Source: Poriferisphaera corsica (lineage in GTDB: Bacteria > Planctomycetota > Phycisphaerae > Phycisphaerales > Phycisphaeraceae). From it: a stretch of 64,000 nucleotides of DNA. The translations under genes were made by a program, and so were the position numbers. This document shows, piece by piece, positions 16,599 through 26,190 of the stretch (its first letter is position 1; the number at the start of each line of letters is the position of its first letter). Where the stretch lies: NCBI RefSeq assembly GCF_007747445.1, contig NZ_CP036425.1, positions 1,020,175-1,084,174 of the forward strand, in the 5' to 3' direction. Under the pieces are notes generated by a model. It searched no databases, was not told where the DNA came from, and worked only from the letters and a program-made list of their open reading frames with translations.

Positions 16599-18152
16599 AT
16601 GCAAATCAAACCTATAAAATCAGTCTTTCTAGCATCATTGATGCTGCTCATCGCATTTACATCCTCCGCATGTAAAAAAGAATCCTCCCCACCTAGTGAA
16701 AGCGATATCGCCACCGCTCAAGGTGATTCTGCCTCTCAACCACCCAAGCCCGTTCTTCAATATCCAAACGATCGCGGCGATACTGCAACTGTCCCTCAAA
16801 TGGAATCCGATGATAAGTATAATATCCAACATACCGAGCCCATAGCCCCACAAGATCAAGATCTCGAGCACAGTGATCAGCAAAAACTACAAGGTCGAAC
16901 ACTTCGCCGACCAAGTATGACTGTTCCATCTATCAAAGCACAAGTGAATGCAGCAGACACTAGTAGTAACCCTTCATCAAAGTCGGCAGATGAACCATCC
17001 GCGCCAACGACAGCTGACTCGCCTGCTGAGCAAGATGAATCAACAGAATCGCAATCAGAGACTAAAACCGAAGTGAAAGGCGACGAGTCTAAAAATGCTT
17101 CCGATGCGATGGATAAAGCTAATACACAGTTAGATATGGAAGGTGTACCCAAGCCCATGGGCGAAGATGAAGCAGCCATCGAAGCTCAAGATATGGCAGA
17201 CTCAGATCCTTACAATAATATCCGTACTGATAAAGGTGAAGACGATCGTATGGACATCTCTGAACGTGAGAATGCGATCCGTAATAATGAACCAAGTTCC
17301 AAGTCAGCGACATCAGTCATCCCTGAAAATCCAGAGACTGTCAAAGAACCCGACGATCCTATCAACGCAGAAATGCAGCCAAAGGAACCTGTTGCTCCGC
17401 CAGTCAGCCCAATTCTTCCCGAGGCAATGCCTGATGGCGAGGAGCGTGGCAAGCAATTGGTTAAAGACATCGAGGAGAACGAGAACTATAAAGGTTGGTA
17501 CAGTCATCAAGCCATTGAGGGCCGTGTTGAACTCGTCTGGATGGGAGCCAAAGCCTTCGAAGGTGTTCTGGCTTTCCAGACTAATCTGGGTGCTGCCTGT
17601 ATAGATCTCGATTCCGGCGAACTTCTCGTTTACGACGGCAACAGCGCATGGCTTAGCCCAACGAGTAGCGCTTTTAAACGTGCCCGCTTTCATCTCCTTA
17701 CTTGGCCCTACTTCATCACTGTTGGCTACAAACTCAGCGACCCCGGTGTCAACATCGAATACCTCGGCGAACAGCTATGGAAAGAAGGCGAATCTTACCC
17801 CGCCTTCCGAATGACTTTCGGCCCTAATGTCGGTGACACCCCCGACGACTGGTATGTCTTATATGTTGATACAAAACGCAATCTCATCGTTGGTATGAAC
17901 TACATCGTTACCTACGGGACCACGCTCGCTGAAGCCGAAAAAGAAGTGCACGCCATTTCCTATGATCGCTATCAACTCATCGAAGGTGTTGATGTACCCT
18001 GGCGTATGACTTTTTGGCATTGGGATCCCAGCAAAGGCATCACCGACAAGCTTGGCGAACTCAATTTCTCTTCTGCTAAATTCATCACGCCCGGCAAAAC
18101 CTATTTTCAAAAACCCGAAAACTCACGCGAAGATAAAATCCCCAATCAATAA
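16599..18152 (+). CDS. Lipoprotein with long disordered linker and C-terminal LolA/DUF6503-like domain
   Basis: 517 residues. The N-terminus is a lipoprotein signal with cysteine 25 (SSAC). Residues 26-290 are low complexity, rich in Ser, Asp, Glu, Pro, Lys and Gln, and probably unstructured. Residues 295-505 form a compact domain with many aromatic residues (YKGWYSHQAIEGRVELVWMG, WLSPTSSAFKRARFHLLTWPYF) that resembles outer-membrane lipoprotein carrier-like folds (LolA/DUF6503). The family call is tentative. It begins 26 bases after the flavoprotein-polyferredoxin gene, probably in the same operon, so it may be a periplasmic partner. The long linker could let the domain reach across the periplasm. 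Confidence 0.7.
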   Translation: MQIKPIKSVFLASLMLLIAFTSSACKKESSPPSESDIATAQGDSASQPPKPVLQYPNDRGDTATVPQMESDDKYNIQHTEPIAPQDQDLEHSDQQKLQGRTLRRPSMTVPSIKAQVNAADTSSNPSSKSADEPSAPTTADSPAEQDESTESQSETKTEVKGDESKNASDAMDKANTQLDMEGVPKPMGEDEAAIEAQDMADSDPYNNIRTDKGEDDRMDISERENAIRNNEPSSKSATSVIPENPETVKEPDDPINAEMQPKEPVAPPVSPILPEAMPDGEERGKQLVKDIEENENYKGWYSHQAIEGRVELVWMGAKAFEGVLAFQTNLGAACIDLDSGELLVYDGNSAWLSPTSSAFKRARFHLLTWPYFITVGYKLSDPGVNIEYLGEQLWKEGESYPAFRMTFGPNVGDTPDDWYVLYVDTKRNLIVGMNYIVTYGTTLAEAEKEVHAISYDRYQLIEGVDVPWRMTFWHWDPSKGITDKLGELNFSSAKFITPGKTYFQKPENSREDKIPNQ

Positions 18153-18547
18153 TTAATACTGTAGGCAAATTCACATCAATAATTTTGTCTTCTAAGCGAA
18201 CATTAGTCGCCATAGTTTACCCTGCTTATAATAGTGGGTTTTCTGCAATACTCAATCGCATTCAAGACATAGTTCAGTGCATCTCTCCATGGTATATTCG
18301 AACCGTTCACTCAAGAGAAACTCAAGAGTGGGCTGTATATCGCAACTTACTTCGTGGTTGTATACCAGAACGATATAACGAATAATTGCCTGTATAACAA
18401 ACAATATTCGTTTTTTGAATATTCATCACAGGAATAAGTTTGTTCCTCGAACCGAGCAGACGACTCTTTGACTATAGAGAATATCAATAGTCGTTAAAGA
18501 AGCATTGCAGCCTAAGATGAGTTATGCACTGACGAGGTGAGTAACGA
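18153..18547. other. Intergenic region before the glycoside hydrolase
   Basis: Nearly 400 bases. A short frame (18185-18385) lacks a ribosome site and protein-like character. A small inverted repeat, AGGAA/TTCCT, lies near 18430. No terminator or RNA gene was recognised. Confidence 0.4.
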
Positions 18548-20827
18548 TTGAACTTATCAATAAATGTCTTTCTATTATTAACAATATCAGTACTACATAT
18601 GACGTTATTACAGCCAACAACGACGCACGCAAACGAACAATTGGATACCCCTTGGACGGCAGATGTCGACAAGAATAATCCTCTTCCAGAATACCCGCGA
18701 CCACAGATGCGTCGCTCTGATTGGACAAATTTAAATGGCCAGTGGGATTATGCGGTCAAGCACCATTTAGATAACAAACCTACCGAATGGGGAGGAAGCA
18801 TCACTGTACCTTTCCCCATCGAATCGCATCTTTCTGGCGTTAAACGTCATCCCACAGAACTCGAAGCGATTTGGTATCAGCGTAAGATCAATCTTCACAA
18901 GCCGATGGATGATCAGCGTATTCTCATTCATTTCGGCGCAATTGATTGGCATGCAAAGATCTATGTAAACGATCAATACATCGGCGAGCATCGCGGCGGC
19001 TTCGTCCCATTCTCTTTCGACATCACACACGCACTCAATAACACTTCCGCACAAACCATCACCATCCGCGTTTATGACCCGACTAACTCCGATTCACAAG
19101 CACGTGGCAAGCAGATCCATAAACCCCACGGTATTTTCTACACCAGTGCCTCAGGAATTTGGCAAACAGTTTGGCTTGAAAAAGTACCCCAAGAGTATAT
19201 CCAATCCATAAAAATTATCCCTGACCTTGATAATCAATCCATTAGTGTCAATGTCAGAACCAACAAACAAAATTCTAAACTCAAAGCCATACTTGTCACA
19301 AAGTACAACAATCAATCTTACACGAGTGCCCTTAACACTCCCTTTGAAATCCCCGCGAATGATTGTCAGCTTTGGTCTCCTGAATCCCCTAATCTTTACG
19401 ATTTTGAAGTCATGCTGATTGATGGCAATCAAACGGTCGACTCTATCAGCAGCTATTTTGCGCTCCGCAAAATCTCTTTTACAAAAGATAAGACCGGCTA
19501 CAACCGTCTGCATCTCAATAATAAACCCATCTTCCAGTTCGGCCCTTTAGATCAAGGTTATTGGCCAGATGGTATCTACACCGCTCCTACCGACGAGGCG
19601 CTCCGTTATGACATAGAAGTCATGAAAAAGATGGGCTTCAATATGGTACGCAAGCACGTCAAGATCGAATCCGCACGCTGGTATTACTGGGCAGACAAGC
19701 TTGGCATCATGGTTTGGCAAGACTTCCCCAACAGTGGCGCTACAGGCGAAGCGAACAATCATCATGCCCATCAAAACACAACCGATGGTAAAGACGTTGA
19801 CTTCAATGCCATCGAACACACACGTTTTATGGAGGAGTGGAAAGCCGCCATTGATGCGTACTATAACCACCCCTCAATCGTCGTCTGGATTCCCTTTAAT
19901 GAGGGTTGGGGCCAGCATAAAACCAACGACGTTATTCAATGGACAATGAACTACGATCCTTCACGTCTCACCGACGCGCCATCCGGCTGGTTTGATCGTG
20001 GGCTTGGCGACATGATCGATAAACACAGCTATCCAGACCCAGGCATGTTCCCCGCATTAGACCACCGCGTATCTGTCCTCGGCGAGTTCGGCGGCCTCTT
20101 GCTAAATATCAAAGGTCATCTCTGGCAAGGCAAAACCTGGGGCTACAAAGAAACAAAATCACAAGATGACCTTCTCTATCAGTACGAAGACCTTATTCAA
20201 CAACTACCACCCTTGATCGCTCGCGGCCTCGCCGCCGCCGTCTACACGCAACTCACCGATGTCGAAATCGAAGCCAACGGCCTCATAACCTATGACCGTA
20301 AAGTCATCAAAATCGACCCGCAAACACTCACGCAAATACACGCCACTCTTTTCAAGACCCCTCCTGCCATCAATCAACTCTTGCCTACATCCGACCTCAC
20401 ACCACAAACTTGGCAATATACAACCCGTCTTCCAAAACCCTCATGGATGAATCCCGACTACGATGATTCATTATGGCAAAGCAGCGAAGGCGGCTTCGGC
20501 ACACCCGAAACGCCAAACACTAATGTCGGCACCAAATGGAATTCCCAGTCAATTTGGCTTCGTAAGGAATTCAATCTCAACACTGAAGATATACAAAACG
20601 CGGGCTCACTTCGGCTCAAGATCTATCACGATGAGGATGCCGAGGTCTATATCAATGGCATACTCGCCGCTGAATTCAAAGGCTTCACAACAAGCTACCG
20701 AACCGCCAGATTAAAACGTGAAGCCCTCGATTCACTCAAGCCCGGCCTGAATATCATCGCTGTCACATGTCAGCAAACCAAAGGTGGTCAATTCATTGAT
20801 GTCGGCCTTGAACAATACCAGCAATAA
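18548..20827 (+). CDS. Exported glycoside hydrolase family 2 protein
   Basis: A 759-residue enzyme of the beta-galactosidase/beta-glucuronidase superfamily. A signal peptide (about 1-28) is followed by a sugar-binding jelly-roll domain (about 50-210), an immunoglobulin-like domain (about 215-305) and a TIM barrel (about 320-620). The acid/base glutamate is in WIPFNEGWGQ (E452) and the nucleophile in VLGEFGG (E513). A further beta-rich domain (about 640-757) resembles the jelly-roll again. The start is TTG at 18548, chosen because GAGGTGAG ends seven bases before it. The next ATG would cut into the signal peptide. Substrate is not predictable from sequence. The next gene, an esterase, suggests joint breakdown of acetylated polysaccharides. 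Confidence 0.9.
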   Translation: MNLSINVFLLLTISVLHMTLLQPTTTHANEQLDTPWTADVDKNNPLPEYPRPQMRRSDWTNLNGQWDYAVKHHLDNKPTEWGGSITVPFPIESHLSGVKRHPTELEAIWYQRKINLHKPMDDQRILIHFGAIDWHAKIYVNDQYIGEHRGGFVPFSFDITHALNNTSAQTITIRVYDPTNSDSQARGKQIHKPHGIFYTSASGIWQTVWLEKVPQEYIQSIKIIPDLDNQSISVNVRTNKQNSKLKAILVTKYNNQSYTSALNTPFEIPANDCQLWSPESPNLYDFEVMLIDGNQTVDSISSYFALRKISFTKDKTGYNRLHLNNKPIFQFGPLDQGYWPDGIYTAPTDEALRYDIEVMKKMGFNMVRKHVKIESARWYYWADKLGIMVWQDFPNSGATGEANNHHAHQNTTDGKDVDFNAIEHTRFMEEWKAAIDAYYNHPSIVVWIPFNEGWGQHKTNDVIQWTMNYDPSRLTDAPSGWFDRGLGDMIDKHSYPDPGMFPALDHRVSVLGEFGGLLLNIKGHLWQGKTWGYKETKSQDDLLYQYEDLIQQLPPLIARGLAAAVYTQLTDVEIEANGLITYDRKVIKIDPQTLTQIHATLFKTPPAINQLLPTSDLTPQTWQYTTRLPKPSWMNPDYDDSLWQSSEGGFGTPETPNTNVGTKWNSQSIWLRKEFNLNTEDIQNAGSLRLKIYHDEDAEVYINGILAAEFKGFTTSYRTARLKREALDSLKPGLNIIAVTCQQTKGGQFIDVGLEQYQQ

Positions 20828-20872
20828 CATACCAATGTGATCGACCACGCATTGTTGCTTCTGGGGTATGGC

Positions 20873-20896
20873 ATCTTAACGCCGTCACGTTAAGAT
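20873..20896. promoter_or_regulatory. Perfect 9-bp inverted repeat before the esterase gene
   Basis: ATCTTAACG (20873-20881) and CGTTAAGAT (20888-20896) are exact complements around six bases, 80 bases upstream of the esterase start and 46 bases after the GH2 stop. There is no T-run. It could be an operator for a sugar-responsive regulator or a weak transcript end. Confidence 0.4.
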
Positions 20897-20975
20897 AAAT
20901 CGATCTCCACAGCAAAATCTCACCACGTTGTGGCTGTAAACAAATCAGCAATACTCTTCTCTAAGGATGCAAGAC

Positions 20976-23894
20976 GTGAAAATCCATTGGATGTATCGTT
21001 ACATACTCCTGTTCTCTGTGATTCTGCTTACAATCCCAAACGCCACCGCACTTGATTTGCCCGCCGCATTCACTGATCACGCCGTTCTTCAGCACGGTGT
21101 TTCTGTTCCTGTTTGGGGTTGGACTGACAATAATGCCCAAGTCGAAGTCACCTTCCAAGGACACACCATCACCACCACAGCCAACGCTGATGGTGAATGG
21201 CAACTCAAGCTTCCTCCTCTAAAACCCAGCAAAACGCCCGCGAATATGTCCATCCGTAGCGGCTCAGAATCAACTACTGTCAAAGACATACTTGTCGGTG
21301 AAGTGTGGCTATGTTCCGGCCAGTCCAACATGGAATGGATCCTTGAACGTTCTCTGTCCTTTGATAACGTCAAGCAAAATCCGAACACGCTTATACGCAT
21401 GATCACTGTCCCTCGCAAAACATCTTCAGTCAGATTGAAGTCCGCCAAGACCAAATGGCAAACCGCTTCAAGCAACACCGTCGGCCGGTGGTCTGCGGTG
21501 GGCTATCACTTCGCAGAAAAGCTTCAGCAGGAACTCGATATGCCCGTCGGTATGCTCTCCATCTCCTGGGGCGGCACCCTCATCGAGCCATGGATCCCAA
21601 TCGAAGGCTATCAAAGAACACCCGAAGTTGAAGATATTTACAATAAGATCAAATTAAGCAGTCCTTCAACCAGTGAATACGAAACCGCAGCAAAGAAATA
21701 TGTCAACAAGGTTGAAGACTGGATTCAAAAGTCTAATGATCAGATAGATAAACAAAAACCGATTAGCAGCGCACCAGCTTTCCCAAAGTCACTCAAGCCG
21801 CTCGATTCGAATCGCAGCCCAACCGCGCTTTACAATGGCATGATTAATCCTTTTGTTCCTTACGCCATCAAAGGTGTCATCTGGTATCAGGGTGAATCCA
21901 ATCACACGCAAGATGCCAACAAAATCGGCCCCGCCCGTTGGGGTTATCTCCACAAAACCAAAGCGCTACTCGCAGGTTGGCGATATCTCTGGGACAACCC
22001 CACGCTTCCCTATTATTTCGTGCAGATTGCGCCATACAACTACAAAAACAATGCCCCAGATGTACTCCCACAATTTTGGGAATCACAAGCCGAGATCGAA
22101 AAGCAACTCCCCAACACCGGCATGGTTGTCGTCAACGACATCGGCAATATCTCCGATATTCATCCTCGCAATAAGCTCGATGTGGGTCACCGCCTCGCCA
22201 ATCTTGCCCTTCATGAGACCTATGGCAAAACCGAAATCGTTGCTCGCGGCCCGCAGCTCCGCGATATGATCGTCAGCGGTAACCAACTCCGTCTTAACTT
22301 CAACAACGCCGCCGACGGGCTTGACACACGTGACGGGAAATCGCCAAGTCACTTCGAAATTGCAGGCACCAAAACTTCATGGCGTAAAGCTAAAGCAAAA
22401 ATTGAATCAAAAGATACCATCATTCTCTCCGCTAAAGACATCAATCAGCCTGTTGCTGTTCGGTATGCATGGGATATGCTCGCCGAGCCCAATCTCATCA
22501 ATTCAGTCGGCTTGCCCACAGGTGCGTTCCGGCATGGCGAACTACCCGACTACTCCAAGGTCGAAAAGAATATTCCTGATCGCGATCAATACACCGTCGT
22601 TTATGAAGCTGATCTCAATAAAGCCAAAAAGAAAATTGTTTATGACATCAACAATACAAACGATATTCAAGGCTTCGATCGTATCGCATACATGCTTGAG
22701 CTAAATGGTGACCAAGGCTATCAATGGGTCTTCGTTTCCATGGATGCATTTACCGACGACATTCAAAAAATTGCCGTCCCGACCGCCGATTCTAAAGCAG
22801 TTTTTCAGCAACAACTCGACAACCTCAATGTCTATTCAAATAACAATAGCCTGAAAAACGGCAATCATAAAAACGGGAATATCGAATTCTGGGCGACCAA
22901 CTACAAGCCTAACAAGCAAAGCGGTGTTGCCTCAGCATCCGACGAAGCCTTCGATCACAGCGATACCAATAGCAAGGATGGTGATTATGGCAGCATGCAA
23001 ATTCATATCGCAAACCCAGCCGAAACTGTTTTTGCACTCAACCACTGGGTTGAAGGCTCAAAAACGTTAGACATTGGTATCGGTTCTCAGTCTTCCGGAA
23101 ACGCCGACTGGACCTTCGCGAAAAACGGCGGCCGCTATAAACTAAAAAAATTAACCGTGCTTGTTCGTAAGGCCGATCCCGACGTCATGGCTGCAATTGA
23201 AGCCAAGCGACTTAAAAAACAAGCAATTGCTGCAGAGCAAAAACGCAAAGAATCCAAAAAGCTTAAATCAAAACTCATTCGATCCATCCCTGAAATTCGA
23301 AATTACACAGCCGTTTACACCACAAATCTCAATAACGCTGGCCCCGCAATCTCATATGATCTGAATATATCGGATCAAATCGAATCTTTTGATCGTATCG
23401 CCTATTACCTCGAACTCGACGACGGCTCCAAATCGCGATGGATCTACGTCTCTCTTGACGCGTTCACCGATGATGTCCAAAAAATCGGTATACCTACACT
23501 TCAATCCCCGTTCGTCTTTCAGACAACAGCAAAAAATCTTAGCGTCCTTACCAATCACCCCAATGTCACAGCCGGCAAATATCCAACCGGCCATATCGAG
23601 TTTTGGCCTTATAATTACGGCCCCAATAATCAACTCAACATTCCAAACGCGTCACAACAAATCTACGATCACGGAGACGCCAACAAAAATACAGGCGATT
23701 ACGGCAGCATGCAGATCCATCTCCTGAACCCCGCCTCAACCCTATTCGCCATCAACAACTGGTATGACGGTGCCCGCAAAATGGATATCGGTATCGGCAA
23801 TTCAACCGGCAAATCTCGTGACTGGACGTTCGCGAAAAACGGTAGTCAATACCGTATGAAAACACTCACAATCCTGGTTCGTGAATCTAATTAG
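20976..23894 (+). CDS. Sialate O-acetylesterase-like SGNH hydrolase with duplicated C-terminal domain
   Basis: A protein of about 972 residues that would remove acetyl groups from sugars outside the cytoplasm. The GTG at 20976 is preferred because AAGGA lies eight bases upstream; an in-frame ATG sits three codons earlier, directly on that site. After the signal peptide come the SGNH blocks (numbering from the ATG): GQSNM (118-122), WYQGESN (306-312) and the DIH dyad (397-399). Two copies of a domain of about 195 residues follow (about 541-735 and 779-973), joined by a Lys/Glu-rich helical linker. Shared marks are FDRIAY, AFTDD.QKI, DYGSMQIH and DWTFAKNG. Their role is unknown; carbohydrate binding or surface attachment is plausible. 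Confidence 0.88.
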   Translation: MKIHWMYRYILLFSVILLTIPNATALDLPAAFTDHAVLQHGVSVPVWGWTDNNAQVEVTFQGHTITTTANADGEWQLKLPPLKPSKTPANMSIRSGSESTTVKDILVGEVWLCSGQSNMEWILERSLSFDNVKQNPNTLIRMITVPRKTSSVRLKSAKTKWQTASSNTVGRWSAVGYHFAEKLQQELDMPVGMLSISWGGTLIEPWIPIEGYQRTPEVEDIYNKIKLSSPSTSEYETAAKKYVNKVEDWIQKSNDQIDKQKPISSAPAFPKSLKPLDSNRSPTALYNGMINPFVPYAIKGVIWYQGESNHTQDANKIGPARWGYLHKTKALLAGWRYLWDNPTLPYYFVQIAPYNYKNNAPDVLPQFWESQAEIEKQLPNTGMVVVNDIGNISDIHPRNKLDVGHRLANLALHETYGKTEIVARGPQLRDMIVSGNQLRLNFNNAADGLDTRDGKSPSHFEIAGTKTSWRKAKAKIESKDTIILSAKDINQPVAVRYAWDMLAEPNLINSVGLPTGAFRHGELPDYSKVEKNIPDRDQYTVVYEADLNKAKKKIVYDINNTNDIQGFDRIAYMLELNGDQGYQWVFVSMDAFTDDIQKIAVPTADSKAVFQQQLDNLNVYSNNNSLKNGNHKNGNIEFWATNYKPNKQSGVASASDEAFDHSDTNSKDGDYGSMQIHIANPAETVFALNHWVEGSKTLDIGIGSQSSGNADWTFAKNGGRYKLKKLTVLVRKADPDVMAAIEAKRLKKQAIAAEQKRKESKKLKSKLIRSIPEIRNYTAVYTTNLNNAGPAISYDLNISDQIESFDRIAYYLELDDGSKSRWIYVSLDAFTDDVQKIGIPTLQSPFVFQTTAKNLSVLTNHPNVTAGKYPTGHIEFWPYNYGPNNQLNIPNASQQIYDHGDANKNTGDYGSMQIHLLNPASTLFAINNWYDGARKMDIGIGNSTGKSRDWTFAKNGSQYRMKTLTILVRESN

Positions 23895-23956
23895 CAGTTA
23901 GATTCAATACTTAGCCATATTTGGCTAGATAAGTTGGATCATCTATCGCAGCCAAC

Positions 23957-23984
23957 AAAGCCATCACGTATGTGATGGCTTTTT
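23957..23984 (+). terminator. Terminator after the esterase gene
   Basis: AAAGCCATCAC (23957-23967) pairs perfectly with GTGATGGCTTT (23972-23982), with a T-run at its end. Confidence 0.9.
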
Positions 23985-24057
23985 ATATGGAACTCTAATA
24001 AATGAACAAGTAACCTCATCCGTGTTTCAGGGTAAGGCAGCCTTCACAGATTGAACC

Positions 24058-24095
24058 AAAAAAAAGACTCACAATCCAAGGATCGTGAGTCTTTT
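24058..24095 (-). terminator. Terminator after tRNA-Lys(TTT)
   Basis: On the minus strand a 14-bp stem (24093-24080 with 24077-24064, one G-T pair) with a two-base loop runs into a long T-run (from 24065 down). It lies eight bases past the tRNA 3' end. Confidence 0.85.
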
Positions 24096-24102
24096 AACTT
24101 AG

Positions 24103-24175
24103 TGACCGGGCTGGGACTCGAACCCAGAACCTGCGGCTTAAAAGGCCGATGCTCTACCAATTGAGCTACCCGGTC
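24103..24175 (-). tRNA. tRNA-Lys(TTT)
   Basis: 73 bases with a full cloverleaf on the minus strand. The acceptor GACCGGG pairs with CCCGGTC plus discriminator A. The D-arm TAGCTCAATTGGTAGAGC and T-arm GGTTCGAGTCC are standard. The anticodon loop CTTTTAA gives anticodon TTT (UUU in RNA) for Lys. CCA is not encoded. A TATAAT-like hexamer (24214-24209, minus) lies upstream. Confidence 0.95.
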
Positions 24176-24451
24176 AATGAAACTCATCTGAGTCTCAATT
24201 TTTGACCAATTATAGATCGAAAACCGGCGTAGTGACTTTAAACGCCGCATCGATGAGGTGCAAATGATAACAAAACTGCGGAAAAGGTAAAGTTTGCCTG
24301 CGGTTTTCCGCAATCTTCAACCTTTCAACCGTGGACAAGCTGACATTCGTGTCCGTTCTGGATACAAAACCCACCAGTTGGCTCTGTAATCCCATCATAA
24401 GCCCCATTTGAGAGCTTGTCGCTTAGGCCCTCTCTGCGGTACGATGGCCGT

Positions 24452-25519
24452 ATGAGCAGTCTTAAGCAGCGTCATATCCCGCTTTTCATAGAGCCGACAG
24501 CCGAGGTTAGCCAGCATACGCTGATCATTGCTGAGATCGGCGTGAATCATGATGGTTGCCCCAAAAAGGCGGTTGAATTGCTGCATGCTGCTCATGAAGC
24601 TGGGGCGGATATGGTGAAATTCCAGCTTTTTCATCCGGATCGATTGTTGAGCAGTCAGGCGCAACTCGCGGGTTATCAGGCGGGTAAGGCGGCGGATGCG
24701 TATGAACTTTTATCATCCTTAACACTTTCGACACAAGAGCTTACAGGGATTCTTCTCGAGGCAGATCGGTTGGGGGTCATGCGTGCCGTGACACCGTTTA
24801 GTTTGCAAGATGTGGATGATTTGGGGCAGATCGGGGCAGGGTTGGTGAGTGCTGTGAAATTGGCTTCACCAGACGCGGTGAATGGGCCGCTGCTGTCAAA
24901 GGCGGCAGGGTTAGGGTTACCGTTGCTGATTTCTACAGGCACGTGTGAGCTTCAGGAGCTGGACTATGCTGCTCAAATGATCCGTAGTCATTCCGTAGGC
25001 GGAGCATTATTGCACTGTGTATCGAGCTATCCAACGCCGCTTCCAGAAGCAGGTTTAAAAGCCATTGAGGTGATGCGTGATCGATTCGGATTGCCGATCG
25101 GGTATTCGGATCACACGCAGTCTGTGAGTACGGGCGCAATGGCGGTTTGTGCTGGGGCATGTGTGATCGAAAAGCATCTGACCTATGACCAAAATGCGGC
25201 AGGGCCGGATCATGCAGCAAGCATGGAGCCGTCAGATTTTGCTCTTTATGTGAAACAGATCCGTGAGGCGGAAGTCATGATGGGGCTAAGATTTAAGGGG
25301 GTACGTGAGGTCGAACGTGATGTGCGACTTGTATCTAGGCAAAGTGTCGCGGCAGCCAATGTTTTAACCGCGGGCCAAGTCATTGAATCAGCAGATTTAA
25401 CGGTGATGCGGCCGGGCACGGGCGTACCGGCGATGCGATTTGATGAAGTCATCGGTAAACAGATCAAAATTGACAAACAGGTAGGTGAATTGATCCATGA
25501 GGAAGACGTTGCTTGGTAA
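24452..25519 (+). CDS. NeuB-family N-acetylneuraminate-type synthase
   Basis: About 355 residues. Enzymes of this family condense phosphoenolpyruvate with an N-acetyl hexosamine to make nine-carbon acidic sugars (sialic, legionaminic or pseudaminic acid). The TIM-barrel start IIAEIGVNHDG, the phosphate-site region GADMVKFQ, GYSDHT and EKHLTYDQNAAGPDHAASMEP are visible. The C-terminus (about 290-355) is a SAF/antifreeze-like domain. ATG 24452 is chosen; a TTG at 24416 is possible, and neither has a strong ribosome site. No sugar cytidylyltransferase or epimerase lies nearby, so which acidic sugar is made cannot be told. Confidence 0.88.
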   Translation: MSSLKQRHIPLFIEPTAEVSQHTLIIAEIGVNHDGCPKKAVELLHAAHEAGADMVKFQLFHPDRLLSSQAQLAGYQAGKAADAYELLSSLTLSTQELTGILLEADRLGVMRAVTPFSLQDVDDLGQIGAGLVSAVKLASPDAVNGPLLSKAAGLGLPLLISTGTCELQELDYAAQMIRSHSVGGALLHCVSSYPTPLPEAGLKAIEVMRDRFGLPIGYSDHTQSVSTGAMAVCAGACVIEKHLTYDQNAAGPDHAASMEPSDFALYVKQIREAEVMMGLRFKGVREVERDVRLVSRQSVAAANVLTAGQVIESADLTVMRPGTGVPAMRFDEVIGKQIKIDKQVGELIHEEDVAW

Positions 25520-25781
25520 GTCGTTAAATATATAGCGCTTACTGTTTGCGATTTTGGCTTTGCATGGCCTCAAGCGTGGATGCGGGGATTGAAGGCAAGA
25601 TTGAGTGGGGGATGGCTGGGGAAAACGGGGGGTGTGTAAAATCATGGATTAGTGTGGGTGAGGCCGATGGTATTGGTGCGGGCCAGTGTGTGGATTGGGG
25701 TAAAGGGCATTTCCGGTGTTTCGTTGCAAATTATTTCAGATCCTGAAACGTTAAGTCTAATCTCTGATTAGAGGGTTGGTT

Positions 25782-26093
25782 ATGTTGTCATACGTGCTTT
25801 GGGCGTTAGGTATCTATGTGTTATTGAGTTACGTATGGGGTGCATACGTAGCTTGGCGGCTGAATCGGTTGCGTCGTCAGATGCAGGAAACGATCGACGC
25901 GAGTGAAATGCAAATGGAGTCGGACGGGCTTTCGGTTGATTTTAAAGGCTTACGGAAATGGGCTGACGAAGGGGCAGGGCAGTTAGGGGAGCAGGACATG
26001 ATGGACGTTACGGATGGTATTACTGATGGGCAAAACGAAGATGACCAGCATGAACACAAAGGCGAAAACAGCGGGGAGAGCGAAGCAGCCTAA
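25782..26093 (+). CDS. Small single-pass membrane protein with acidic tail
   Basis: 103 residues. One transmembrane helix (about 2-25, LSYVLWALGIYVLLSYVWGAYVAW), a basic stop-transfer patch (RLNRLRRQ), then a soluble acidic tail rich in Asp, Glu, Gly and Gln. GAGGG stands six bases before the ATG. I do not recognise a family. The layout (short anchor plus coiled/acidic cytoplasmic tail) resembles small scaffold or heme-exporter-like membrane peptides, but no motif supports a function. It has a very strong terminator of its own. Confidence 0.6.
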   Translation: MLSYVLWALGIYVLLSYVWGAYVAWRLNRLRRQMQETIDASEMQMESDGLSVDFKGLRKWADEGAGQLGEQDMMDVTDGITDGQNEDDQHEHKGENSGESEAA

Positions 26094-26152
26094 TTGAAGG
26101 TTAGGTAAACGGTTAACAAAAGACTAAGAATCATATGATGCGACTGAGCGGT

Positions 26153-26183
26153 AACACCCTCGCCTTTCCGGGGCGAGGGTGTT
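26153..26183 (+). terminator. Strong stem terminator
   Basis: AACACCCTCGCC (26153-26164) pairs perfectly over 12 bases with GGCGAGGGTGTT (26172-26183). It has only a short T-run. It follows the small membrane-protein gene by 60 bases. Confidence 0.8.
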
Positions 26184-26190
26184 TGCTAAT

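Noticed and set aside
18185..18385. Short plus-strand frame before the GH2 gene
   Set aside because: No Shine-Dalgarno, no recognisable fold, and the region is better read as intergenic.
24058..24095. Long inverted repeat considered as an attachment site next to tRNA-Lys
   Set aside because: It is a normal terminator stem with T-run. No integrase gene or duplicated tRNA end was found nearby.
25546..25746. 66-residue frame between the NeuB gene and the small membrane protein
   Set aside because: TTG start without ribosome site, composition like random G-rich sequence, no hydrophobic or domain pattern.
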